64,000 nt of DNA, from positions 1 to 64,000 of the forward strand of contig JASANE010000493.1 in the NCBI GenBank assembly GCA_030248225.1, in the 5' to 3' direction. The notes beneath the pieces are model-generated. The model was not told the origin of the DNA, ran no database searches, and saw only the letters and a list, made by a program, of their open reading frames with translations. A program made the position numbers and the translations under genes. Of the stretch, positions 24,001-36,200 are shown piece by piece. This DNA comes from Trileptium ribeirensis. Its lineage: Eukaryota > Nematoda > Enoplea > Enoplida > Thoracostomopsidae. Position 1 is the stretch's first letter. Every line of letters begins with the position of its first letter.

Positions 24001-24711
24001 TCATTTTCAACTATAATATAGCACTACGTAAAGTATTTCATTACTGAAGGCTGCCGAATTGGTAAGGTTGACACAAATAGTTCTATAGTTGAAACGCATA
24101 TATATCGTTTCTAAAACGAATATCAATGTGTATACTATCGAAAATTAACTAATGCTTGCATTTTATATATTTTTATAGATACAAAGTTTCATGCTAACAA
24201 AAATTCGAGAAAACTGTTTCGTACTGTAGCTAAGCGTTTAAAGTTAAAAATGAGATAGCAAAAATACTGACTGTGCGATTTCGATGTTCCTTTCCTCGCA
24301 ATTTAATATAGCACTGTAATAAATAAACCGTCAGTGGTAAAAATGCCGCATTTTTTCGTTACTAGCGTCTTATGGCATACGCATGTGCTATTCTCCCGGA
24401 TACGGAAATTATATGGCTTGTGTAGTACGCATCAAGCTCAAAATCTAAATTCCTTCATACATTTAGCTCAAGGTACCATGACTTTTGCTTTCAGACTGAC
24501 AATACTTCTGCGTATTCCGCAGCAAATAAAAGCACATCCCTAAATACAGACATGATTTAAATGCAGTTATACATCTACAAAATTTGTTATCAGCGCCGAC
24601 GTCTCCAGATACACACTTGTCCTTTTGTTTAAATATTACCTGCAATATATCACCGTGGCAGTCAACTAGTTTTATCATAAATTTATCAGTTACATCTGTT
24701 ACTATTCACAG
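21093..24711. other. NOS1AP intron
   Basis: About 3.6 kb, AT-rich. The only marked item is a GC-rich island at 23590-23700 with gcggcgcgtgc and ccttcggcgccgacgtcgccg, whose reverse complement resembles the G-rich left end of the 11832 MITE. Nothing else is recognised. Confidence 0.55.
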
Positions 24712-24783
24712 TTGGCATCATCTCAAGTCCAGGAATTTAAAGATCAACTCAAGTCGGAATCTTCTGCTCGCAGCGAAGTGGAG
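24712..24783 (+). CDS. NOS1AP: NOS1AP/CAPON-like exon: coiled coil, first part
   Basis: A 72-base exon (24 codons). Acceptor ctattcacag (AG 24710-24711) and donor GTGGAG|gtaaat after 24783, both phase 0. It encodes LASSQVQEFKDQLKSESSAR then SEVE. This matches the vertebrate CAPON stretch with LKDQLAAE-x-x-AR in the same place, the strongest single homology in the gene together with the PTB helix. It forms the start of the central coiled coil. Confidence 0.9.
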
Positions 24784-26000
24784 GTAAATTCTCTATTTTA
24801 CTATAACACCAAGCATCAAGCTTAATTATCTGAACACCATCGTTTATCTAGTAATCCGGCCCATGTCTCGCACACTAAGAAATCGGGAGCATTTTTCCGC
24901 ATTCTACAACGGTCAAAAATAAGTAATAAACCAGCTGATTTTATCTAAATACAATCATGCGTGCTAGGATTTTCTGATTTAGTATAAATAAACTGTAAAA
25001 CTTTTATTAACAATAACAAAATGTATCCAAATCAGCGATGACTTAAGTGGAGAAATCATATCATTAACAGTAACTTGCAATGGTACGAGCGTAACTGTGC
25101 AACTACAACAGGAATGCGTCAGCTCCTATACTGTTTTCTAAGCTTGTATGCATGCATATTTGAAATAGCAACTTAGCTTGCAGCCGATGCAACAAAATGT
25201 TGATTTATATCAATTACAACTGATACATGCATTTTTTAATTCTGCTACTAGGGCCGTTGCTTCCGAAGGATAAGCTTAAACTTATTACAGGTCCAAGGTT
25301 ACCCGTATTAACATACCGATAATTTCTCTTGCAACTCACACTTCTCAGCCTTTATCAAGAAACAATAATTTTTGGAACCCTTCCACTCAACTCGTTGAGG
25401 CGGTTCATAATATTTCCAATTGTGCAGTGTTCCTGACAAACATTATTCCAAATTTCCATATTTTTCAGAGTAACTGTATAATTTTATGCACCGTTTGAAC
25501 TGAATCGATGAGCTAATCCAAATGCTGCCAGCATCGGTTGTGAATTATGAATATTTACGCGAAAGGATTTATGGTTGACAATTTGGTCGAATCTATGTAT
25601 TTATATGTCTCACTGCGAAATGATCGCGCTGATTTTTCTCAGCTGTTCAACGTGGTTCGGACTATTGAATAAAATTAAAGATGTCGTGATAAAAGCAAAA
25701 AATTTTGGTACATAGTGGTCCATTGGTAACCCTAAAAATCGGTAACTTTTTATCATAAACATTGCATAGCTTGAAATTTTCTAAACAGCTTCGACGACTT
25801 GAATCGAATAGTTGAAACTACATTCATTACTCGGACCGTTAAGTTAATGGCGTCTCATACACCTTCTGTCTAATTATAAAGCGTGGGCATGTACTGTATA
25901 CTCATAAATAGTAGGGTGTACACTATCGGCAGGCAAAACTTCCATATGCGGTCCACAATGGCGTAAACGCCAAATTTTACCTTCTTTAAATAATTTTCAG
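24784..26000. other. NOS1AP intron
   Basis: About 1.2 kb from gtaaat to ttttcag. AT-rich, nothing recognisable. Confidence 0.7.
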
Positions 26001-26135
26001 AACAAAATGGAGCGACTTTTGTACGATAACCACCTACTTGTTACTCAGGTGAGAGCTTTGCTGGAAAGGCTAGAAATTGTGGAATCACGTCTATCGACCA
26101 ACGACAGCAGTGAAATCCAAAAACTGCACTACAAC
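26001..26135 (+). CDS. NOS1AP: NOS1AP/CAPON-like exon: coiled coil, second part
   Basis: A 135-base exon (45 codons). Acceptor aataattttcag (AG 25999-26000) and donor TACAAC|gtaagt after 26135, both phase 0. It encodes NKMERLLYDNHLLVTQVRAL then LERLEIVESRLSTNDSSEI. The pattern L-L-x-x-N-x-x-L-L-x-x-V-x-x-L-x-x-x-L-x-x-x-E-x-x-L aligns with the CAPON coiled coil (vertebrate QLLLQN-x-x-x-L and KQ-x-QELE). Heptad spacing of Leu/Val is regular. Confidence 0.9.
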
Positions 26136-28603
26136 GTAAGTGCCACCAAAAATGGCTGCCGCGTCAGCGTCGATATTGTTTCGAATGTAATTTCTGGGTA
26201 CAGTACAGACGCTCAAGTCTACACATAATCACACACATCATTGTTGAAAAGAACACTGGTTCATTATTTTTTGTATTATATTCATAAGTTGCACACAAAT
26301 TCCAAAAGTTACAAATTAATGTACCCTATGCTGACAGACTAATTAATTGATTTATCTGATTACCACACGCAGTAGTTTCCATGCCACACGCATCGCCTGA
26401 AATAGTAAGAAAACGCGAACAATAATTTATCTTAAAATTTAACACAGCTAAGTTCTAGACGCATATACATTATACATTTTATAGTACTTCAAACGCTTTA
26501 ATGCCAAACTATATTTCTAAGCATTCTTAGAAAAAATTGAAAACGCAACAATCCCCGTCGAGCATCCAGTATTAGGGTTCGAATAATCGCTACTTTAGTA
26601 CACACAAGATACGTAAAATAGCTAGGTACTTTTTGCACTATTCTCTTAGTTTCAGTGTACGAAACGCTAGATTATATTATCGTCACACAAAAACACGATT
26701 TATTCGTAGCGTTCGTTTAGCCACGCTATATAATGTTTGGGCTGTTTCATTATAATGCATGGTTGCATTGCGCTATTAATTTTAAATCAATATAAGAACT
26801 GAGTAACATTTGTGTTCTAAAGAGAAGCAAAGCACTTATCAGATAGGGCCGTTTAAAAGGAAATAAATCAGTCTATTTATAGAATTTACTAAGAAAAAAA
26901 TAATCCTTTATATTTCACTAAGATTCACTTTTTGAATTTCGCGCTGTTATTAGATTTTATTTAGATATATATCAATAATCAGATATCAGATAAGTGTGTT
27001 TCGCCGAATCAAATTGGTTGTGCGACGGAAACATTCGAACATGTCTCGGTGCTAAAGTTTGTCTTAAGGTTTCTTGCAGTTAAGTAAAAACCTAGTGAGA
27101 AATCGTTTGAAACTCGGCAAAAAATACACAAAAATATACTGAAAAATATAGGAAAATGCTAGATGTTCATTATATTACAACATGCATTATACTCAAAAGT
27201 AAATTTAAATTTAATGTTGCAGGAGCGTAACCATTCTCTCGAGCGCAATATGAGCTGTAAAAGTTTCCGGTCAATAAATGATAATGTCACCACGATTGCA
27301 AACCAAAGGAGATGTTAGTTTTTCCGTGTTTTTTAAGCCACTTTGTCTAAATTTTGTGCTAACTGATCAGAAAACATCGTTTCACATATGCATATGATCT
27401 GAAAGGAAGTATTTAAAATGTTAAACGCACGTAGTTTATTCTGATGTATATCTATATGATGCCCTCAATGTAGATAAAGCATGGTTCCTAAGGACCATAT
27501 CAATAAAAACACAATGTCGTTAATCAAGTTTTAGAAATAATGTGTAGAAACTAAATATAGCTTGATTACGTTAAAGTGTTTAAAGACAAAATATAACTTG
27601 CATTTTGTTTAACAATCAGCGATCAACTCGCACTTGCTCACACCAGCGTCTGGTAGCTCGGTTTTAGAGCTCTATAGCTCATCACACTTGGTTCCCTAGA
27701 TTTGAGAGCGAAATTGCGCTCTTGTACACTATCTGCTGATGCGTTTCAGAATTATATTCGTCAGTCTTTAGAAAATTAAAGTGTGAATAAACCACATAGA
27801 TTTTCAATACAGGTAGCTAATTTGATTAAGTTAATTATTCTTTAAAGACCGAATTATGTTACGCATCGTCCAATGTTTTGAAAACACAAGCCAGCGAAAG
27901 AGTCAAACCGTAATACGTTGTTACAAAAGGCCTACGCAAATTACTGAGCTCCATGGGCGCTGCTGGTTCGTTGCTTAAGAAACCTGGCAAACTGAGTAAA
28001 CAACAGGGCTCATGGACATCATACAAAAACCCAGTTAACACAACAATTCGCAATATGCACTGGTGTCAATTTGTGCCAGTGGGCATTAAAGGGGTAACAT
28101 ATGTTACGTAAAGTTACCGATAATGCTAAGCGTTTTCATCATCTACATATTTTTCGTAACACAGATAACCCCATTAAGACTTACGATATTTTCGTTGCAA
28201 AACTCACGTGCAAATTGCGTGTTGCTAAGTATAATATTCATACCCTGACCAACAATTTTGAAACGAACATTTTTGACTGCCACGAGCATCTAAGTTTTTG
28301 TTCTTGTCATATTAATTTGTGACACATGCATGCTTTGCGACTCCGACCCATGATACCTTTTGTGTTTTGCTGGGTGGTATAGCTAATAAAAAATTCGTTT
28401 AATCATTGGCAATTCAATAAGTGCTTAGGTGTGTCTACAATTTTCGCATTATACTTTTACGCATCAAACATTTCGTTATGTATGTCAATTACTATCTTTC
28501 TAACGCGTAACCAGAAACATCATTTAACATCACGTCTGCCTACATATTAATCTATTAACAGGTCTATTATATATTTACATGATTTACTTTAGCTCACTCG
28601 CAG
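26136..28603. other. NOS1AP intron
   Basis: About 2.5 kb. AT-rich, with open frames of under 75 codons on both strands that show no protein-like pattern. Nothing recognisable. Confidence 0.65.
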
Positions 28604-30103
28604 GCGGCGAACGCGAAACGTGATGACACAAATGAAGATCCGATTCGAACTTATCGGTTTTCTTCCGTCGCAAAACGCGACCGTTGTCCAATAGTTATTC
28701 CTGCGATATATCGAGCAAAAGACTACCATACGAGTCATGAAAGAAATGCTACGTCGTTTCCAATGGTATCATATAGCAAACATTCGAACAGAAATAATAT
28801 TTATGACCCGTTGAAAGCATTTGACAACATAAACTCAGATAGTGCCTTGGAGTTTACACAGAACTTTGAAACGATTGATGCAAATGGCAATGTTGATGCT
28901 TTTACAACAACCAACCAAAACAGAAATTCTGCCAGCCTTGTCGCTTCTGAGACAAACAATAATAAATATAATCAAGTTCATATCGAAACACGGGTTTCAC
29001 TAAACAATTATACAAGCGTACCATTGAGAAGATCAGGTGCTATCTACACTACCGTATTGGCTAGATCAACAAGCAATTCGTGCAATTCATTTCATGCCCA
29101 CTCCATTCCAACTGTGGTTTTTAAACACGATGCAGTAATTCCAGCGAAACAGCATGCATGTCATTTTTCGCTGACGTCTGCCAATAATATGAGCAATAAA
29201 ACAACAAACTGTAGTCATCATCATCTGTATAACACACATGATTCAAAGTACGTAAAAATCATCGGAAATATGAATACATGTGTCAATTCTACCGCCGAAA
29301 TAACAAAAAATCATGTACCTAGGAGCATAGACATGGAACGGTCAGCCGCTGGGATATCAACACCACACAATGATTCTGCTGCAATATATAGCCAGGATAT
29401 GGCCAATACGTGTTCTACAGGTAAGGATTACTCTAAGTACGAAAAAGAATTGTGTGAACCAGCTTCCTATAGTTCATCAAACTCCAACCTAACGACAATA
29501 TCACCGCAAACCCAAAATTTATTCCAAAATAATCAAGACTTAAATATCGAGGAGAATGCATTATTTTTGAGCACCTCTAAAGACGGTTCAATGTCAACTG
29601 GAGAACGACAAATAAATAATCGCTGGCTTCAAATGATGACAAGTAATTGCTCGCAACCGAAAAACAGCGCTGTAACGAACTTGTCTGTCAATCACGGTGG
29701 CACCTTACCGACAAATTTCGCAGATGAAAATGGTAATGTTAGCGACGAAGCAACACCTATATATAGTACGATACAGCGTACTAAAGCTTATAGATGGTCA
29801 GATGGTCCAGAAAGGTCTCAACATTTCGATATGCCTAGCAGTCAGTTTCCTTCTATTCCTGCACTATCTCCTCCGGTATGCGTTGCAAATGATGCATCAT
29901 TTATTGAAGTACCTTCACGATATTCAATTTACAACAACAACGCCAACAAAATTATAGAGTTGGCATCAAATTCTGCAAGGGACGGAAAGGGTGAAATAAA
30001 ACATAATGGTAATACTGTAATACACGCTAGCAATGCAAATTCGGATATACAAAACAATAATTCAGTCACGCAATCCGCAATGATAGTTCATGTTCCTGTA
30101 TGA
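28604..30103 (+). CDS. NOS1AP: NOS1AP/CAPON-like terminal exon: long Asn/Ser/Thr-rich tail
   Basis: Acceptor ctcactcgcag (AG 28602-28603) in phase 0, joining the coiled-coil exon; open for 499 codons to TGA 30101-30103. It begins AANAKRDDTNEDPIRTYRFS and is low in complexity: rich in Asn, Ser and Thr, with YSTIQRTKAYRWSDGPERSQ near codon 390 as the most conserved-looking block. The last four residues are HVPV, which fits a class II PDZ ligand (hydrophobic at -2 and 0); vertebrate CAPON ends in a different PDZ-binding tail that contacts nNOS. An alternative acceptor lies 11 bases upstream (ttactttag), but it is out of phase. A good donor inside the exon (ACAG|gtaagg after 29420, phase 1) may allow another 3' end. 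Confidence 0.85.
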   Translation, partial: AANAKRDDTNEDPIRTYRFSSVAKRDRCPIVIPAIYRAKDYHTSHERNATSFPMVSYSKHSNRNNIYDPLKAFDNINSDSALEFTQNFETIDANGNVDAFTTTNQNRNSASLVASETNNNKYNQVHIETRVSLNNYTSVPLRRSGAIYTTVLARSTSNSCNSFHAHSIPTVVFKHDAVIPAKQHACHFSLTSANNMSNKTTNCSHHHLYNTHDSKYVKIIGNMNTCVNSTAEITKNHVPRSIDMERSAAGISTPHNDSAAIYSQDMANTCSTGKDYSKYEKELCEPASYSSSNSNLTTISPQTQNLFQNNQDLNIEENALFLSTSKDGSMSTGERQINNRWLQMMTSNCSQPKNSAVTNLSVNHGGTLPTNFADENGNVSDEATPIYSTIQRTKAYRWSDGPERSQHFDMPSSQFPSIPALSPPVCVANDASFIEVPSRYSIYNNNANKIIELASNSARDGKGEIKHNGNTVIHASNANSDIQNNNSVTQSAMIVHVPV

Positions 30104-30161
30104 CATACAATTATTTTCACCCAAATATTTTTGGCGAACGTCATAAGCGTTGCGGTGCAGC

Positions 30162-30433
30162 CTGCAGGTCGTGTAACTTCTGTTCTTATCATTGCAGACG
30201 AGGTCGTGGTAGCAAAACTTCGTGACATAATTTGTATAATTCTAGATCAACCTTGTCGGATATTTTCCTGATACCTAAGAACGTTGGAAATATATAACTG
30301 CAGGTTCTGTAACATCTGTTCCTACCTTTGCAGACGAGTTCGGGGTAGCAAAACTTCTTGATATAATTTGTATATATAATTCTAGATCAACCTTGTCGGG
30401 TATTTTCCTGATACCTAAGAACGTTGGAAATAT
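30162..30433 (+). repeat. tandem duplication, unit about 136-140 bp
   Basis: Copy 1 (30162-30293) and copy 2 (30298-30433) share ctgcaggt-ctgtaac, ttgcagacgag, gtagcaaaactt, ttctagatcaaccttgtcgg and tattttcctgatacctaaga. They differ by a few substitutions and a TA-repeat insertion in copy 2. Confidence 0.88.
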
Positions 30434-30474
30434 GGACATTATACTGTTTTATGAGAAATAATTTATATGGTTTT

Positions 30475-30912
30475 TTTCATGTGTATGGCGGGATTGAACA
30501 GGTTACACATCTGGACTGTAAATTTTTCTCCTAAACGTGTATCCTGACGATGAACTACAATCGGAACAGCTGTCTTTTTCTCTTGCATACTACATTATTT
30601 GAACAAAGCTAGGGAATAAGTCTGAATTGCCATCTATTATGATATGATGGGTATTTCTCGCCATTAGTACATTGATTTACATGCTTTTATTCTTTCATGT
30701 CCATGACGGCAATTGTACAGCTCAAGCATTTGGACTGCAAATTTGTCTCCTGAACATTTATCCTGACGGTAAACCACAATCCGATCTGTTGTCTTTTCTA
30801 CTGCATACTAATTTTCACCTTTATTTTTCGAACAAAGCTAGGAAATAAGCCTGAGTTGCCGACCATTACGATTTTAGGGTTTTTTCTCCTTGGCATTAGT
30901 ACATTTTGATTA
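30475..30912 (+). repeat. tandem duplication, unit about 200-220 bp, diverged
   Basis: Copy A (about 30475-30675) and copy B (about 30694-30912) share tggactg-aaattt-tctcct-aac, atcctgacg, gcatacta, gaacaaagctagg-aataag and cattagtacatt. They are more diverged than the neighbouring pair. Confidence 0.8.
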
Positions 30913-31454
30913 GGTTAAGTGTGACAGTTAGCCAGTCTAATCTATCAATGGTCAATCAGTGCTGCCTTAGTTAATAGGCTGTATTTAATTCAAATCCTTC
31001 TCAGTTTATACAATTTCGTTCATTTAAATTTAACATTTTTGATGCATGCTGAAGAGCGATAAATAGGAGTTAACTTCTTGAACAAGTCTAATAGGTAAAA
31101 ACAATTAAAAATACATTCTGGTATTCATTCGAATTTATGTAGTCACTGGAACCCGTTCACGCGGTCAACATCAAGTTAATTCTGGATTGGATTAAGTAGC
31201 ATCAGTTATTTTCAATAATATGATTCCAGAATAAACTATATATATTACCATGTAATTTTGAAATCAAGAAAATATGTGAATTGATTTTAGTGTTGATTCT
31301 ACTTAAAATATATGTAGTGAGCGCACGTTTGCACGTAATGGTGCTATCAGAAGAGAACTTTGAAGCATGAATACACACTGTGCATCTATTGCGGCTATAA
31401 TTAGAGCTAATGTAATAACCGGTGACGCAGCTGCATGGCGCAACTTCCTAACAC

Positions 31455-32245
31455 CATGCCCATACGACCCCGGCTATCGTAACCTCAAGGGTGGACCGTG
31501 AATACAAAATTTTGAACCTATTCTTGGTCAGACCCAAGAAGCTACGCAGCTTAGCAGGCCGCAGGCGCGCTTCACGGGGTGTGTTCGGACCCCGCCCGAA
31601 GGGTTGCGCACGTGTCTAGTATCGGGTATGATTCCTGAGGTCCCCCAGGGAGGCTGGCACCGACACCTGCTCGCAGGTCGTGGAGCCTAGCCGCTATTCC
31701 CTATCTTAGACTCATCGGAAGTTGTTTGGTTCTATTTTAGTGTGGTAAGTGTTTACAAATTTGAAGCTCAAGTTGATTGACCTAGTTAAGATCGCGGTAT
31801 GCTCCGTGCTAGAGCATCGAAATATGTGGCCCCCACAGGGTTCCGACAAGCCCTGAATGTTTAATGTCGGATTATCAATGGCGTGGCCTGCTCAGTTCAA
31901 TAGATTCTATGCGAGCGTACTGATACTATGACCAGTGGAGGTTTAACTGATCAAACTAGTGAGAGTTCCTAACAAATTTTGGAGTTTTGGGTTCACAAAA
32001 TTTTATTCGTGTTGTCTGGTTATTTCACTAGAGCATAAGTAGATCTAACAGAAGGTCCTACTCGCCAGTGCTTGTGACATTCTCGCCCACAAGCCATGAC
32101 GGGTAGTGCCTGCTCGTCCGAGTGGACAAACCAACGAGAAAGCAGAAGTCCCTAGCGTCTCGGAATAAAATAAGTCTGAACACAATGATTAAAATGCAAT
32201 GTTTATTGTAATAATCAATTCTTATCCGGGGACGAGTGTTTTCTG
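31455..32245 (-). repeat. left arm of the long inverted repeat
   Basis: Aligns with the reverse complement of 40035-40767. Shared anchors include atacgacc, ggtca-acccaagaagct, the cttcac/ttcggacc/cccga/ggttgcgca run (31570-31609), gaggtcc-cagggaggctg (31637-31655), cgctattccctatct (31691-31705), tgtggcc-ccacagg (31827-31842), cctgaa-gtttaatgtc (31853-31868), and a final gaacacaat/tttattgtaa segment. Identity is roughly 75-80% in the anchors and lower between them. Confidence 0.8.
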
Positions 32246-33122
32246 AACGTGACGGGAAGCCTAACAACAGCTCGAGGTAGTCGCTTCAGTTCAATACATT
32301 ATGGGGCGCAAGACATTAAAACGGGCAAAATGGACGGAGCATGCAGCTTCACGCGCGTGCGTGGACTAGGGGCGGTTATCCCTGCTTCGACTCAATGTTA
32401 GCGAACTAATCAGCTATGTAGTGTATTAAGCAGGGGCCCTAGTGTGCTTCGGAAATTGCTCCTTAATGCCGGTCGCTCTGGGCGACGAATACTCAAGCGG
32501 GCGGAGGAGAAACGGTGGTACGAACTGACCACGCGAGCTCGGCAGCATCTACGTGCTACATAAGGCGACACCGACTCTAACTGGTGACAAGGAGTGCCTG
32601 GAAATTTGTCCTCAAGCTATACCCACATTTGTGCACATGCCTGAATTCGTCCTCTAGCGTTTGACATCCTTACCTACCTAATAGTACGACTGACCGAGAG
32701 ATGAGCTCCAGAAGCAAACGTAGGGGAAACTGGAATCGTTCCTTAGGTTTATGCCGACAGGAGGCCGTCGCGGTGCTACACGGCATGGCGCGTCTTTATG
32801 AGCAGCTTACGAAGATGTCATCCAGTCGATTGATTCCTAGTTGAATTCGGGGTTGGGTTTTGAACGGAGAGGCGAGTCTTTCGGGCGGAACGCACCTAGC
32901 CGAAGAGTAATGTAGCCTTATTTCCTACCTATTGGGGTCGTTTGCACTAGTCGGGCCAGGGGCGGTCGGCCCGGGACGCGTCCGCGTCTTTTGGTTTGTC
33001 TCTTTGTTGTTGTTTGGTGGCCTCTCTCTAACGACCATTTTTCCATTATACTGCACTGTTGCAGTGTCTCAACTGCATTGCAGTGCAGTTGCGTTATTAC
33101 CAACTCAATAATAAATGGTGAT

Positions 33123-33201
33123 GTGCTCCTATGGCTGAATGGTTAAGACCAAAGTTTGTGCAGCGGACTTAAATTCTCCGTGCAGGATCAATTCATAGCA
33201 C
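33123..33201 (+). tRNA. tRNA-like sequence (Leu/Ser type), degenerate; SINE head or tRNA pseudogene
   Basis: An A-box-like TGGCTGAATGGTTAAG at 33132-33147 resembles tRNA-Leu/Ser. An anticodon-loop-like CTTAAAT (possible UAA) is flanked by CGGA/TCCG, and the ends pair GTGCT with AGCAC. The T arm (GGATCAATTC) is a poor B box, the anticodon loop is too long, and two acceptor pairs are missing. It is therefore unlikely to be functional. A tRNA-derived SINE would look like this. Confidence 0.4.
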
Positions 33202-36200
33202 GGGAAAATGTAACTGGCAAGTACTAAAACTGTGAAAAGAGCTGACTCTGGGTATATACAGTACACAGCCTAACGGGCAAACCGAGCTAAAATCAAAGAA
33301 AAGCTAAACTCAGCGATCAACTCGCTCCAAGAAGAAAAAAGGGGTTTTGCACTCGCCCGGTTTGGGGCCGAAATGGCCCGGGCGAGGAGGTAAGTTTTCT
33401 TTATTTTTAGTAAGTCCTAAAATTTTTGTTTGAAGGCGGGGACACAATGTGTTTCTCCCGCAAAGGCGGTTTCTAGCGAAAGCTCAGGGGAAAAACTTTA
33501 ATTCTCTTTCTTTTAGACAATGGTCTCTAGAGAAGACCATTGCGTATTGCAATAGCGATCGTTGGTAAACTTAGTTATTTTGGTCACGTTCTTATTTGGG
33601 TGCAAAACTGAAGTATTACTGCAAAACGATGCGCCATTGTCCCCAGTCAATGTCGGCTAAATTTTGTTCAGCTGGGGGGCGGGCTCCTCCTGCTCATTTT
33701 GATCACACGGGAGCAAGATGACACCTAAGGTACTCCGGTCAGTAGTCCTGATGAGATGAGTGTACAAAAGAGATGACTACTGAGTAAGTCGTCTATGTGC
33801 TCTAAAATCAGGTTCGGTCAACTGAGTAAAGATGATTCCGAGACCACTTTCCGCGAAAGCAGCAAACACCTTAAGCTCAAGTTAACGTCCCTAGAATTTG
33901 TTTAGTCTTTTAAATCCCCAAATTTTCTTAACTCAATGAAATAGAACAAATTTTCGGGGCTTCCTAAAGCCCGGCAGAGGCTAGTCCTCCGTCCCTAATC
34001 TGCGATTCTGTCCAAGCTCAAACACGGCATGAGCATTGAACGATCAACTAAGCTGCAAATTTGGAAGCCGTAATCAAAAACCCGTTGACCAATTCCTTAC
34101 TTCCGTGGAATACACGTTCAAGAAATTTTACCGTGGTCGGCTCAGGAAAAGTCGTTGATCCTACCTCAAGAACAGCAAGACATGTAAAGTCTGGATGGGA
34201 AGCGTCCATTTCAGTGTGTTTTACCTATGACCACGGGGAATCAGAAAGACTTCGCATTGGTTTGATCAGTCCTCACTGCACTCTATACGGGTACATCCCG
34301 AATCGCCTAACGTCTCCTACGTCGGAACTCGATTTTAATGATTGATTCCAGAAATGGGTTGTGTGTAGCATTTCGGTGGGAACCCGGGAGTTAGAATCCG
34401 AACGAGAATGTTTCTACCTAAGTACGAAGGGTGCGCTACATTCCGGGGAAGCTAAACGAATAGTCTGTTACTCTTCAGTTAACAGGGAAAATAAACCCCT
34501 GTGATCGCCAGACCTTCCTCATACTTACGAATGTTGATCCTTGGGGCAGCACCAGCTGAACCCCCTTCGCGAGGCATACACCTACGCGGGAATCCTTCGC
34601 CCATCGAGTCGATCCGAGGCAAACGAAAAGCGAAAACAAACAGAGCTGCGTGAAAACTAAACACGTTAAAACAGTGCGTCGGAGCCGGTCAGTAAAGTCG
34701 ACCGAACTCCGCGCTGTCGAAGTCGAACTGATTCCAAGATTCGACGCGTTGGTCGTAACCTCGAAATTTTCGCCTGTAGTTAAGGATGGCGATTTTGTCG
34801 CCGTCCAATCGTTGGCGAATTCTTGACGCCCACTTTTTTGGGTTTTCTGTCCAGTGTCCAATTGGGGACACTTCCGGAAAATCGAATCTTGACGGCTACC
34901 GTAAACCGTCGATGTCCTTAAAGAGAGTCGGCTTCAATTAAATTTGCCGACTTTAAGTTTGAATCTTCCGAGTACTCGGAAGTTGACCATCTGTGATTTT
35001 TGTCCAAATTTTCCCAAGAAAAGTAAATTTTGAAGTCCCAATTTCCCGTCCTCATCGCCGGATGTCCAGCGAAATCGGATCCTAAACTCACAATGTTCGA
35101 ACAGTTTCCGGTCCCAGCTTAGCTTAAACTATTGCGAATCCTTTCGGGTCACGCAATTTCCTTCTTCCATCCCAATTAGCGTGACAATCTGCTCGTATTT
35201 TGGACTGTTTGCTCTTCCCAGCCCATCCCGAGTCGGCAAACATCAACTCGGCCTTTGTTGTCCTCGATTTGCCGCCCTCCTAATTAAGCTAGATTCGACT
35301 TAGCGGATGACCCTCGTACACGAGGACAACCAAAAACAACGAAAAGAATCGGGCTAGTTAGAGCTCTGCTTGCGAGTGCCTGTGTTTCAAAGCCTCGCCG
35401 GGGGGGAACCGGCGACGGGAAAAACGTCCGTCTCGGGGCCAGAGACGGGGCAAACCTTAACGTACTCCTAACTGCTCAGGGACCCTGCTCCAGGGCCCCT
35501 AGGGTCCGCGGGAGGGCCCTAAAGTCGCCCCCCGTTCGTCCTATCAGTCCACGTTTCGTCCGTCCGTAAAACTCTGAAATTTAACGTATTTTAGTATGTG
35601 GTGTCCTCGTTCGTCCGTTTTTTCCATGTCCTTATATATGGTTATGTACATATATATATCCTTACATCTACACACATACACATGCACAAACACATACACT
35701 ACACACAGTACGTACTAGACATGTTGGCGTCCTGAGCGACAGAAAGGTCGCTCAGGATAAATACATACATAAAATACGTCAAACACAACAACAACAACGA
35801 CGACAAAGAAGAAAACCGACCAGAAACGTCGGTTAGAGAGATAGAACGAGGACAAAAAGCGAAAGGACAGCGAGGACACGAAAAGGGCGTGGGAAGGGAA
35901 GCGGGACAAGGGGAATCCGGGAGGAGTTTCGAGGGGCTGGGGTCAAATTCGGTCCCAAGACGGAAAACGGGGTCGATTGATACCAAACACAAGGAGGTTA
36001 GGCATAGAAGCGAGTCGGGACCCACATATGGGTTCCGATGTATATTAGTATGGGGAGCTTTAGCGGGCTCTCCTGCGTTAACGGTTGAGCGGAGCGACGC
36101 CCGCCGGGTGTCGTTGGACTCGTCGTCCAACGACGATTTAAATGAGTGGTGATATCTCTACTGGGACGGAAGGAGTAAGAACGGTACTAAAATTGCGGCG

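Larger units (their letters stand above)
30104..31440 (+). other. probable NOS1AP 3' UTR with two tandem duplications
   Basis: No open frame of note. Two neighbouring duplications (30162-30433 and 30475-30912) occupy most of it. An AATAAA at 31230-31235 is the best polyadenylation-signal candidate, giving a 3' UTR of about 1.1 kb if used. Confidence 0.45.

Noticed and set aside
34475..34861. Minus-strand open frame of 128 codons
   Set aside because: Lies in the GC-richer block where stops are rarer; no domain, overlapping shorter frames in other phases.
35699..36130. Minus-strand open frame of 143 codons with a hydrophobic stretch
   Set aside because: Low-complexity Ser/Leu/Pro composition from AC- and GA-rich repeats; no recognisable protein.
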